Positions 36,318-43,208 of a stretch of 64,000 nt of DNA are shown here, in pieces (position 1 is the first letter of the stretch; each line of letters begins with the position of its first letter). The DNA is taken from NCBI GenBank assembly GCA_016702605.1, contig JADJDQ010000002.1, forward strand, positions 579,001 to 643,000, read 5' to 3'. A model generated the notes under the pieces. It saw only the letters and a program-made list of their open reading frames with translations, was not told the origin of the DNA and searched no databases. This stretch comes from Candidatus Intricatilinea gracilis (lineage in GTDB: Bacteria; Pseudomonadota; Gammaproteobacteria; Burkholderiales; Burkholderiaceae_C). The position numbers and the translations under genes were made by a program.

Positions 36318-37469
36318 ATGGACCCGACCCACGACTCGATCATCGACATCGCCGTGATCGGCGCCGGCATTGCCGGTGTCTCGGTGGCGTATTTCGCCAG
36401 CCCGCACGCGAGTGTGTTGTTGCTCGAGCGCGAAGCGCAGCCGGCGATGCACAGCACCGGTCGGTCCGCGGCCATGTTCATGGAAAGTTACGGCTCGGCC
36501 CAGGTGCGGGCGCTCACCCGCGCCAGCCGGGCCTTTCTGGAAGCACCGCCGCCAGGTTTTTGCACCACGCCGCTGATCGCACCACGAGGCGCGCTGTACA
36601 TCGGCACACCTGCGCAGATGGATGAGGTGCGCACCCTGCACGCCACGTTGCTGGCCGAAGGTTGCCCGGCGCAGTTGCTGACGCCAGCCGAGGCGCTGGC
36701 GCTGGTGCCGGTGCTGCGCCCCGACCAGCTTGGCCTGGCTGTGCTCGACCCGGCCGCGGCCGATGTGGACGTGCATGCGTTGCACCAGGGTTTCCTGCGC
36801 GGCACGCGGGCCAACGGCGCCAGGCTGGTGTGTGACGCCGGCATCGACCAGCTGAGCATCGACGACGCCGGCGTGTGGACCCTCACCGCCGGTAACCAGC
36901 ACTGGCGCGCCCGCCGCATCGTGAATGCCGCAGGCGCCTGGGTCGACGAGGTGGCGCGGCTGGCCAGCGCGGCGCCGCTGGGTATCCAGCCGCGGCGGCG
37001 TTCCGCCTTCGTCTTCGACCCGCCGGCCTGTGTGGCCATCGCCAGCTGGCCCTGTGTGGCGGCGGTCGACGAAGCGATGTATTTCAAGCCTGACGCCGGC
37101 CTGCTGCTCGGCTCGCCGGCCAATGCCGACCCGGTGGCGCCACACGACGTGGTGCCTGAAGAACTGGACATCGCCACCGGCATCGCCCACATCGAGGCAC
37201 TGACCACGTTGACGATCCGCCGGCCACGCCGCACCTGGGCTGGTCTGCGCAGCTTCCTGCCACACGGCGATCTGGTCGGCGGTTTCGACCCGCGGGTGCC
37301 GGGCTTTTTCTGGATGGCCGGCCTTGGTGGGTACGGCATCCAGACCAGTGCCGCCTTCGGCGCTGCCTGCGCGGCCATGCTGCTGGGGCACCCCATGCCG
37401 CCGGCACTGGTGGCCGAAGGGCTGGATGCAGCGCAACTGGCACATACCCGCACGGCCACGTCGACCTGA
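36318..37469 (+). CDS. FAD-dependent oxidoreductase, DAO family (D-arginine-dehydrogenase-like)
   Basis: 383 residues from the ATG at 36318. The N-terminal FAD motif is IAVIGAGIAGVSVAYF, then LLLEREAQPAMHSTGRSAAMF, which resembles D-arginine dehydrogenase (DauA) and related D-amino-acid dehydrogenases. C-terminal DAO motifs are RRTWAGLRSFLPHGDLVGG and FWMAGLGGYGIQTS. It probably oxidises an amino acid or amine to the imino acid, but the substrate is not certain. It precedes the kor operon by 166 bp, with a hairpin and an FNR-like box between them. Confidence 0.88.
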   Translation: MDPTHDSIIDIAVIGAGIAGVSVAYFASPHASVLLLEREAQPAMHSTGRSAAMFMESYGSAQVRALTRASRAFLEAPPPGFCTTPLIAPRGALYIGTPAQMDEVRTLHATLLAEGCPAQLLTPAEALALVPVLRPDQLGLAVLDPAAADVDVHALHQGFLRGTRANGARLVCDAGIDQLSIDDAGVWTLTAGNQHWRARRIVNAAGAWVDEVARLASAAPLGIQPRRRSAFVFDPPACVAIASWPCVAAVDEAMYFKPDAGLLLGSPANADPVAPHDVVPEELDIATGIAHIEALTTLTIRRPRRTWAGLRSFLPHGDLVGGFDPRVPGFFWMAGLGGYGIQTSAAFGAACAAMLLGHPMPPALVAEGLDAAQLAHTRTATST

Positions 37470-37495
37470 CCTTCACCAAGGTGTCGGGTCGTTAC

Positions 37496-37515
37496 AGGGC
37501 GGGGTGCGCCGCCCT
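37496..37515 (+). terminator. Hairpin after the DAO-family gene
   Basis: AGGGCGG (37496-37502) and CCGCCCT (37509-37515) form a perfect 7-bp stem around GGTGCG, 26 bp after the stop codon. No T tract follows, so it may act as an RNA 3'-end stabiliser or a weak terminator separating this gene from kor. Confidence 0.4.
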
Positions 37516-37521
37516 CCAACC

Positions 37522-37585
37522 TAGATCAATATCAAATGATTGAGCCCAGGCAGGCACTGGCATCGCGCACCCGAGCCCCTAGACT
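37522..37585 (+). promoter_or_regulatory. FNR-type box and promoter of the kor operon
   Basis: TAGATCAATATCAA at 37522-37535 matches the FNR/ANR consensus TTGAT-N4-ATCAA at nine of ten positions. A -10-like TAGACT is at 37580-37585. With transcription starting near 37591, the box is centred about 62-63 bp upstream, close to the class I activator position. The downstream genes encode an oxygen-sensitive type of 2-oxoacid oxidoreductase, so low-oxygen activation makes biological sense. Confidence 0.55.
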
Positions 37586-37635
37586 GTGCGGCCAACGCAC
37601 CATTGCGTCGCGCCTCGCCAGCCCTGGAGGAAGTC

Positions 37636-39474
37636 GTGCAATTGACTCATATCGCCGGACCGACCTACTTTCACAAGGTGGTCGATTGTCAGTGGGCCTG
37701 TCCGGCCCACACCCCTGTGCCGGAGTACATCCGGCTGATCGGGCAGGGTCGCTACAGCGACGCCTACATGATCAACTGGGTGTCCAACGTGTTTCCGGGT
37801 GTGCTCGGGCGCACCTGTGACCGCCCCTGCGAACCAGCCTGCCGGCGCGGCCGCGTCGAGGAGAACAACGGCGCCGACCCGCAACCGGTGGCGATCTGCC
37901 GCTTGAAGCGCGTGGCAGCCGACCACAAGGACGACGTCACCGCACGTATGCCCACGGTGGCAGCTCCCAACGGCAAACGCATCGCCTGCATCGGTGCCGG
38001 CCCGGCCTCGCTGACAGTGGCGCGTGACCTGGCGCCGCTGGGCTACGAGGTAACGGTGTTCGACGGCGAGGCCAAGGCCGGCGGTTTCATCCGCAGCCAA
38101 ATCCCGCGGTTCCGGCTGCCCGAAGAGGTGATCGACGAGGAGACCGGCTACATCCTGAACCTGGGCGTGAACTTCAAGAGCGGCCAGCGCATCGAGTCGA
38201 TGCAGGCGCTGATGGGCCAGGGCTACGACGCCATATTCGTCGGCTGCGGCGCGCCGCGCGGGCGCGACCTCGAGGTGCCGGGCCGGCAGGAAGGCGCAGC
38301 CAACATCCACATCGGCATCGACTGGCTGGCCTCGGTCTCGTTCGGCCACATCACCAGCATCGGCAAACGTGTCATCGTGCTGGGTGGTGGCAACACAGCC
38401 ATGGACTGCTGCCGCTCGGCCCGCCGCCTGGGTGCGAACGACGTCAAGGTGATCGTGCGCAGCGGCTTCGACGAGATGAAGGCCTCGCCCTGGGAGAAGG
38501 AAGACGCCCAGCACGAAGGTATCCCGATCCTGAACTTCCACGTGCCGAAGAACTTCGTCGTCGAAGGCGGCATGCTCGTGGGCATGAACTTCGAGATCGT
38601 GCGTGCCGAATACGACGCCAAGGGCCGGCGCAGCCTGGTGCCCACCGGTGAGCCCGATGTGTTCGTCGGTTGCGATACCGTGCTGGTGGCGGTGGGGCAG
38701 GAGAACTCCTTCCCCTGGATCGAGCGCGACTGCGGCATCGAGTTCGACCGCTGGGGCCTGCCGGTGCTGCATGCCGAGAGTTTCCAGTCGACCGTGCGCA
38801 ACGTGTTTTTCGGCGGTGACGCGGCCTTCGGGCCCAAGAACATCATCACCGCGGTGGCGCATGGCCACGAGGCGGCGGTGTCGATCGACCGCCTGCTCAA
38901 CGGCGAAGACGTGCGCACGCGCCCGGCGCCCAAGAGCAACCTGATGTCGCAGAAGATGGGCATCCACGAGTGGAGCTATCACAACGACGTGTCGAACGAC
39001 CACCGCTTCAAGGTGCCATGGGCCAAGGCCGAGAAGGCGCTGGCGAGCATCCGGGTCGAGGTGGAACTCGGTTTCGACGCCGCCACCGCGTTCAAGGAAT
39101 CACAGCGCTGCCTGAACTGCGACGTGCAGACCGTGTTCAACCGCGACACCTGCATCGAGTGCGACGCCTGTGTCGACATCTGCCCGATGGACTGCATCAC
39201 CTTCACGGCCGACGGCACTGAAGAAGAGCTGCGCACACGCCTGAAGGCACCGGCACTGAACGCCGAGCAGTCGCTCTACGTGTCGACCGAACTCAAGAGC
39301 AAACGTGTGATGGTGAAGGACGAGGACGTGTGCCTGCACTGCGGCCTGTGCGCCGAGCGCTGCCCGACGGGGGCGTGGGACATGTACAAGTTCCTGCTCA
39401 ACACCACCCAGGCGGGACCACGTTGTCGCGACGGTGCCCGCCCCGCCACCATCAGCCAGACGGAGGCCGCATGA
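37636..39474 (+). CDS. korC: 2-oxoglutarate oxidoreductase flavin/iron-sulfur subunit (KorC-like, GltD family)
   Basis: 612 residues from a GTG at 37636, preceded by GGAGG at ideal spacing. The N-terminal GltD-like 4Fe-4S domain (DCQWACPAHTPVPEYIRL, GRTCDRPCEPACRRG) is followed by FAD-binding IACIGAGPASLTVARDL and NAD(P)-binding VIVLGGGNTAMDCCRSARR. A C-terminal double 4Fe-4S ferredoxin domain comes last (CIECDACVDICP and CLHCGLCAERCP). This matches the third subunit of the 2-oxoglutarate:NADP+ oxidoreductase known from Azoarcus evansii, which links the ferredoxin-type reaction to NAD(P). Its last four bases overlap korA. Confidence 0.88.
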   Translation: MQLTHIAGPTYFHKVVDCQWACPAHTPVPEYIRLIGQGRYSDAYMINWVSNVFPGVLGRTCDRPCEPACRRGRVEENNGADPQPVAICRLKRVAADHKDDVTARMPTVAAPNGKRIACIGAGPASLTVARDLAPLGYEVTVFDGEAKAGGFIRSQIPRFRLPEEVIDEETGYILNLGVNFKSGQRIESMQALMGQGYDAIFVGCGAPRGRDLEVPGRQEGAANIHIGIDWLASVSFGHITSIGKRVIVLGGGNTAMDCCRSARRLGANDVKVIVRSGFDEMKASPWEKEDAQHEGIPILNFHVPKNFVVEGGMLVGMNFEIVRAEYDAKGRRSLVPTGEPDVFVGCDTVLVAVGQENSFPWIERDCGIEFDRWGLPVLHAESFQSTVRNVFFGGDAAFGPKNIITAVAHGHEAAVSIDRLLNGEDVRTRPAPKSNLMSQKMGIHEWSYHNDVSNDHRFKVPWAKAEKALASIRVEVELGFDAATAFKESQRCLNCDVQTVFNRDTCIECDACVDICPMDCITFTADGTEEELRTRLKAPALNAEQSLYVSTELKSKRVMVKDEDVCLHCGLCAERCPTGAWDMYKFLLNTTQAGPRCRDGARPATISQTEAA

Positions 39475-41291
39475 AACGCATCGAAGCCATCAACGACTTT
39501 GTCATCAAGTTCGCCAACGTCAATGGCTCGGGGTCGGCATCGGCCAACGAGCTGTTCGCCAAGGCGGTGATGCGCATGGGCGTGCCGATCAGCCCGCGCA
39601 ATATCTTCCCGAGCAACATCCAGGGCATGCCGACCTGGTACGAGGCACGGGTGTGCGAGAAGGGTTACCACGGCCGGCGCGGCGGCGTCGACATGCTGGT
39701 GGCCATGAACCCGCAGACCTGGGCGACCGACATCGCCGAGGTGGAGCCGGGTGGTTACCTGTTCTACGACAGTACCCGGCCGCTGCCGCCGTCGGCCTTG
39801 CGTGACGATCTGCAGGTCATCGCGATACCACTCACCGACATCGCCAACGCCACCTACGACGACCCGCGCCAGCGCCAGCTGTTCAAGAACATCATCTACG
39901 TGGGCGCACTGTCGGTGCTGCTCGACATGGAAGCCGAGGTGTTCGAGAAACTCTTTGCCGAGCAGTACCGCGGCAAGGAACGGCTGCTCGACGCCAACGT
40001 GCAGGCACTGCACCTGGGGCGCAACCACGTCAAGGAGTTCGGCCCGCCGCCGATCGGCCTGCGTGTGCGCCGCTCCGACAAGGTAGGCGACCAGATCTTC
40101 ACCGACGGCAACAGCGCTGCGGCGCTGGGCTGTATCTACGGCGGCGCCACGGTGGCGGCCTGGTACCCGATCACGCCCTCGTCGTCGATCCCCGAGGCGT
40201 TCCAGAAGTACTGCGACAAGTTCCGGGTCGACCCGGTGACAGGCCAAAGCCGCTTCGCCATCGTGCAGGCCGAGGACGAACTGGCCTCGATCGGCATGGT
40301 GGTGGGCGCGGGCTGGAACGGCGCACGCGCCTTCACTGCCACCTCGGGCCCGGGTGTATCGCTGATGACCGAGTTCATCGGCCTGGCCTACTTTGCCGAG
40401 ATCCCGGTCACCATCATCAACGTGCAGCGCGGTGGTCCGTCCACCGGCATGCCCACCCGCACGCAGCAGAGTGACCTGCTGGCCTGCGCCTATGCCTCCC
40501 ACGGCGATACCAAGCACGTGATGCTGCTGCCGCAGGATCCGCACGAGTGCTTCGAACATTCGGCCGCGGCGCTCGACCTGGCCGACCGGCTGCAGACGCC
40601 GATCTTCGTCATGACCGATCTGGACATCGGCATGAACCAGCGTCTGTGCAAACCCTTCACCTGGGACGACACCAAGGGCTACGACCGCGGCAAGGTCATG
40701 ACCGCCGCCGAACTCGAAGCCGGCAAGGATTTCGGTCGCTACAAGGATGTGGACGGCGACGGCATCCCCTGGCGCACCTACCCCGGCACGCACCCGAGCA
40801 AGGGCGCGTTCTTCACCCGCGGCACGACGCGCAACCCGTATGCGCAGTATTCCGAGCGCGGCCCGGACTACATCTACAACATGGAAAGGCTGCTGCGCAA
40901 GTTCAAGACCGCCGCCGACTTGGTGCCACAACCGCTGATCCGCCAGGCGGCCGAGGCCACACGTTACGGCGTCATCTACTTCGGCTCGACCAGCCCGGCC
41001 ATGCGCGAGGCGCTCGATGTACTGCAGGAAGAGGGCGTGCATCTCGATGCACTGCGCCTGCAGGCCTTCCCCTTCCCGCAGTCGGTGCCGGACTTCATCG
41101 CCGCACACGACAAGGTGTTCGTCGTCGAGCAGAACCGCGACGCGCAGATGCACTCGCTGCTGGTCAACGAACTCGACATCGACCCGGCACGGCTGGTGCG
41201 GGTGCTGCACTACGACGGCACACCGATCACCGCACGTTTTATCGCCGGCGCAGTCCGCAAGGCCGTCGCAGTCACGAAGGAAGTGGCATGA
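39471..41291 (+). CDS. korA: 2-oxoacid:acceptor oxidoreductase alpha subunit (gamma-alpha fusion)
   Basis: 606 residues. The start overlaps korC (ATGA) and follows CGGAGGCCGC. The N-terminal gamma-type domain (about 1-190: NGSGSASANELFAKAVMRMG) is fused to the alpha pyrimidine-binding domain (GNSAAALGCIYGGATVAAWY, then PITPSSSIPEAF; VQAEDELASIGMVVGAGWNG; GPGVSLMTEFIGLAYFAEIP; RGGPSTGMPTRTQQSDLL). A C-terminal transketolase-like domain follows. With KorB it decarboxylates a 2-oxoacid to its acyl-CoA, most likely 2-oxoglutarate to succinyl-CoA. Substrate choice is based on the three-gene arrangement. Confidence 0.92.
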   Translation: MKRIEAINDFVIKFANVNGSGSASANELFAKAVMRMGVPISPRNIFPSNIQGMPTWYEARVCEKGYHGRRGGVDMLVAMNPQTWATDIAEVEPGGYLFYDSTRPLPPSALRDDLQVIAIPLTDIANATYDDPRQRQLFKNIIYVGALSVLLDMEAEVFEKLFAEQYRGKERLLDANVQALHLGRNHVKEFGPPPIGLRVRRSDKVGDQIFTDGNSAAALGCIYGGATVAAWYPITPSSSIPEAFQKYCDKFRVDPVTGQSRFAIVQAEDELASIGMVVGAGWNGARAFTATSGPGVSLMTEFIGLAYFAEIPVTIINVQRGGPSTGMPTRTQQSDLLACAYASHGDTKHVMLLPQDPHECFEHSAAALDLADRLQTPIFVMTDLDIGMNQRLCKPFTWDDTKGYDRGKVMTAAELEAGKDFGRYKDVDGDGIPWRTYPGTHPSKGAFFTRGTTRNPYAQYSERGPDYIYNMERLLRKFKTAADLVPQPLIRQAAEATRYGVIYFGSTSPAMREALDVLQEEGVHLDALRLQAFPFPQSVPDFIAAHDKVFVVEQNRDAQMHSLLVNELDIDPARLVRVLHYDGTPITARFIAGAVRKAVAVTKEVA

Positions 41292-41331
41292 ACCCCCAAG
41301 CTCACGTTCGTTCGCTGCCCCACGAGGGGGC
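41292..41331. repeat. Burkholderiales-type intergenic GC hairpin inside the kor operon
   Basis: Between korA and korB, an ACCCCCAAGCTCACG start leads to a GCCCC-ACGA-GGGGGC hairpin. This layout (a C-rich start, a TCGTTCGCTG-like middle, then CCCC/GGGG) resembles a repeat scattered through intergenic DNA of Comamonadaceae and relatives. It may modulate the korA:korB mRNA ratio. Identification is by pattern only. Confidence 0.5.
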
Positions 41332-41367
41332 GCCGGCCTCCCTAGAGGCGGCTCGTCAGGAGGCCGT

Positions 41368-42423
41368 ATGACCTACATCGCCAAACCCCGCCTGCATCAC
41401 CCCACGTTGCAGACCAACAAGGTCGGCTACACGCGGCGTGACTACGAAGGCCGCATCTCCACGTTGTGCGCCGGTTGTGGCCACGACTCGATCTCGGCGG
41501 CCATCATCCAGGCCTGCTGGGAGCTCGACATCGAGCCACACCGCGTCGCCAAACTGTCGGGCATCGGCTGCAGTTCGAAGACGCCGGATTATTTTCTCGG
41601 CGCCTCACACGGCTTCAACACCGTGCACGGGCGCATGCCCTCGGTACTGACCGGCGCCAACCTGGCCAACCGCGACCTGCTCTACCTGGGCGTGAGCGGC
41701 GACGGCGACTCGGCCTCGATCGGCCTGGGACAGTTTGCCAACGCGATGCGGCGCGGAGTGCGCATGTGTTACATCGTCGAGAACAACGGCGTCTACGGCC
41801 TGACCAAGGGCCAGTTCTCGGCCACCGCCGATCGTGGCTCGCGCAGCAAGAAGGGCGTGATCAACAGCGACAGCCCGGTCGACCTGGTCGGCCTGGCGCT
41901 GCAGCTCGGTGCCACCTACGTGGCGCGCAGCTTCTCGGGCGACAAGGCGCAACTCGTGCCACTCATCAAGGGCGCCATGGCGCACGGCGGCGCAGCCTTC
42001 ATCGACGTGATCAGCCCCTGCGTGACCTTCAACAACCACGGCGGCAGCACCAAGAGCTACGACTACGTGCGCCAGCACAACGAGGCGGTGAGCCGCATCG
42101 ACTTCATGGTACCGGGCGCCGAGATCACCACCGACTACCCGGCCGGCAGCGCCATCGACGTGCAGCAGCACGACGGCACCACCCTGCGGCTGCGCAAGCT
42201 GCACCCCGAGTACGACCCAACCGACCCCTACGCGGCCATGAACTACATGCAAAAACATGCGGCGCACGGCGAAGTGGTCACCGGCCTGCTCTACCTCGAC
42301 CCCCTGGCCACAGACTTGCATACGTCGCTCAATACCTGCGCGGCACCGCTCAACACACTGGACGTCGACGTGTTATGCCCAGGCTCCAAGGCCCTGGACA
42401 AGATCAACGCCGCGCTTCGCTGA
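41368..42423 (+). CDS. korB: 2-oxoacid:ferredoxin oxidoreductase beta subunit
   Basis: 351 residues from the ATG at 41368 after CAGGAGGCCGT. Thiamine-diphosphate and 4Fe-4S subunit: cluster cysteines in LCAGCGHDSIS, SGIGCSSKTP and ISPCVTFNN; TPP/Mg motif GVSGDGDSASIGLGQFANAM with ENNGVYGLTKGQ. The length and motifs match beta subunits of 2-oxoglutarate and related 2-oxoacid oxidoreductases. It is separated from korA by 76 bp containing a GC hairpin. Confidence 0.93.
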   Translation: MTYIAKPRLHHPTLQTNKVGYTRRDYEGRISTLCAGCGHDSISAAIIQACWELDIEPHRVAKLSGIGCSSKTPDYFLGASHGFNTVHGRMPSVLTGANLANRDLLYLGVSGDGDSASIGLGQFANAMRRGVRMCYIVENNGVYGLTKGQFSATADRGSRSKKGVINSDSPVDLVGLALQLGATYVARSFSGDKAQLVPLIKGAMAHGGAAFIDVISPCVTFNNHGGSTKSYDYVRQHNEAVSRIDFMVPGAEITTDYPAGSAIDVQQHDGTTLRLRKLHPEYDPTDPYAAMNYMQKHAAHGEVVTGLLYLDPLATDLHTSLNTCAAPLNTLDVDVLCPGSKALDKINAALR

Positions 42424-42517
42424 ACCATCACGACACGCCACACGACCGGCCGACCGCTCACCATTCAGGCATTCGCCCGACCCCGCCCACCCGAGCCGAC
42501 CGGCAAGGAGACACGAC

Positions 42518-42958
42518 ATGACCGAACGCACCGTTTTCCAATCGATGTCCAAGCGCCACGTGTTGAGCCTGGCGCCCAATGCGACGGTGCACGAGGCAGC
42601 GTGTGTCATGACACGCGCCAACTGCGGCAGCGTGTTGATCATCGACGTGGGTGGCCCGCTGCTGGGCATCGTGACCGAGCGCGACCTGATGACCCGGGTG
42701 CTGGCCAAGGCGCTCGATCCCTCGGCCACCACGGTGTCGCAGGTCATGACGCGCAACCCGCGTTGTGTGCCGCCGCAGATGAAGGTGGCCGACGCCGTGC
42801 TGATCATGATCGAGCGCGGCTTTCGGCACCTGCCCATCGTTGACCAGCACGAGAAGATCCTGGGCGTGTTCTCGGTGCGCGACGCCCTGCCGCGCGAAGT
42901 CAACACCGCTGTCAGCCTGGCCGAGTTCAACGATCAGGTGAACGACGCGTTGGGTTGA
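42518..42958 (+). CDS. CBS-domain-pair protein
   Basis: 146 residues from the ATG at 42518 (AAGGAG seven bases upstream). Two CBS domains fill the protein: SMSKRHVLSLAPNATVHEAA with GIVTERDLMTRVL, and VMTRNPRCVPPQMKVADAV with FSVRDALPREV. Stand-alone CBS pairs bind adenosine nucleotides and regulate partner enzymes. Located 94 bp after korB on the same strand, it may adjust the oxidoreductase to energy or redox state; this is inferred. Confidence 0.92.
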   Translation: MTERTVFQSMSKRHVLSLAPNATVHEAACVMTRANCGSVLIIDVGGPLLGIVTERDLMTRVLAKALDPSATTVSQVMTRNPRCVPPQMKVADAVLIMIERGFRHLPIVDQHEKILGVFSVRDALPREVNTAVSLAEFNDQVNDALG

Positions 42959-43004
42959 TCACCGCACTGTCTCAAGGTTTTTCCCTCAAGTTGTCGCTGC
43001 AGCC

Positions 43005-43105
43005 GCCGATAGCGACAGACAAGAGGGCAAACCGGTCGAAAGGCCGGGACGCAAAGCCACCGGCCTACAGCGCGCCAGCGCCACGGTAGCGGGGTTGCCA
43101 TCGGC
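43005..43105 (+). ncRNA. Class I cyclic-di-GMP riboswitch (GEMM-I)
   Basis: The conserved core is present in order: GAGGGCAAACC, a stem capped by a GAAA tetraloop (CCGGTCGAAAGGCCGG), then GACGCAAAGCCACCGGCCTA, and the 3' element GGTAGCGGGGTTGCC. The closing helix P1 can form between GCCGAT (43005-43010) and ATCGGC (43100-43105). It ends about 100 bp upstream of the sedolisin gene on the same strand. It senses cyclic-di-GMP in the mRNA leader; the switching direction cannot be read with certainty. Confidence 0.93.
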
Positions 43106-43130
43106 ACACCGGGATCGCCCCGGCCAGTTC

Positions 43131-43166
43131 GTCACGCGTCATCACGCGTGACGCGTGTCGTTGTTC
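43131..43166 (+). terminator. Candidate expression-platform hairpin of the riboswitch
   Basis: GTCACGCGT (43131-43139) pairs perfectly with ACGCGTGAC (43144-43152) around a CATC loop, followed by GCGTGTCGTTGTTCG. It lies between the aptamer and the sedolisin start codon, so it may be the regulated terminator. The 3' tract is only moderately T-rich. The second arm could alternatively pair with the direct repeat GACGCGTG just after it. Confidence 0.5.
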
Positions 43167-43208
43167 GACTGTGGCCCTCGCTCACACCTGTCAAGGAGCG
43201 TTCTGGCC

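Noticed and set aside
39276..41210. 644-codon open frame opposite korA
   Set aside because: Composition typical of an antisense shadow; korA on the other strand has full family motifs and a ribosome-binding site.
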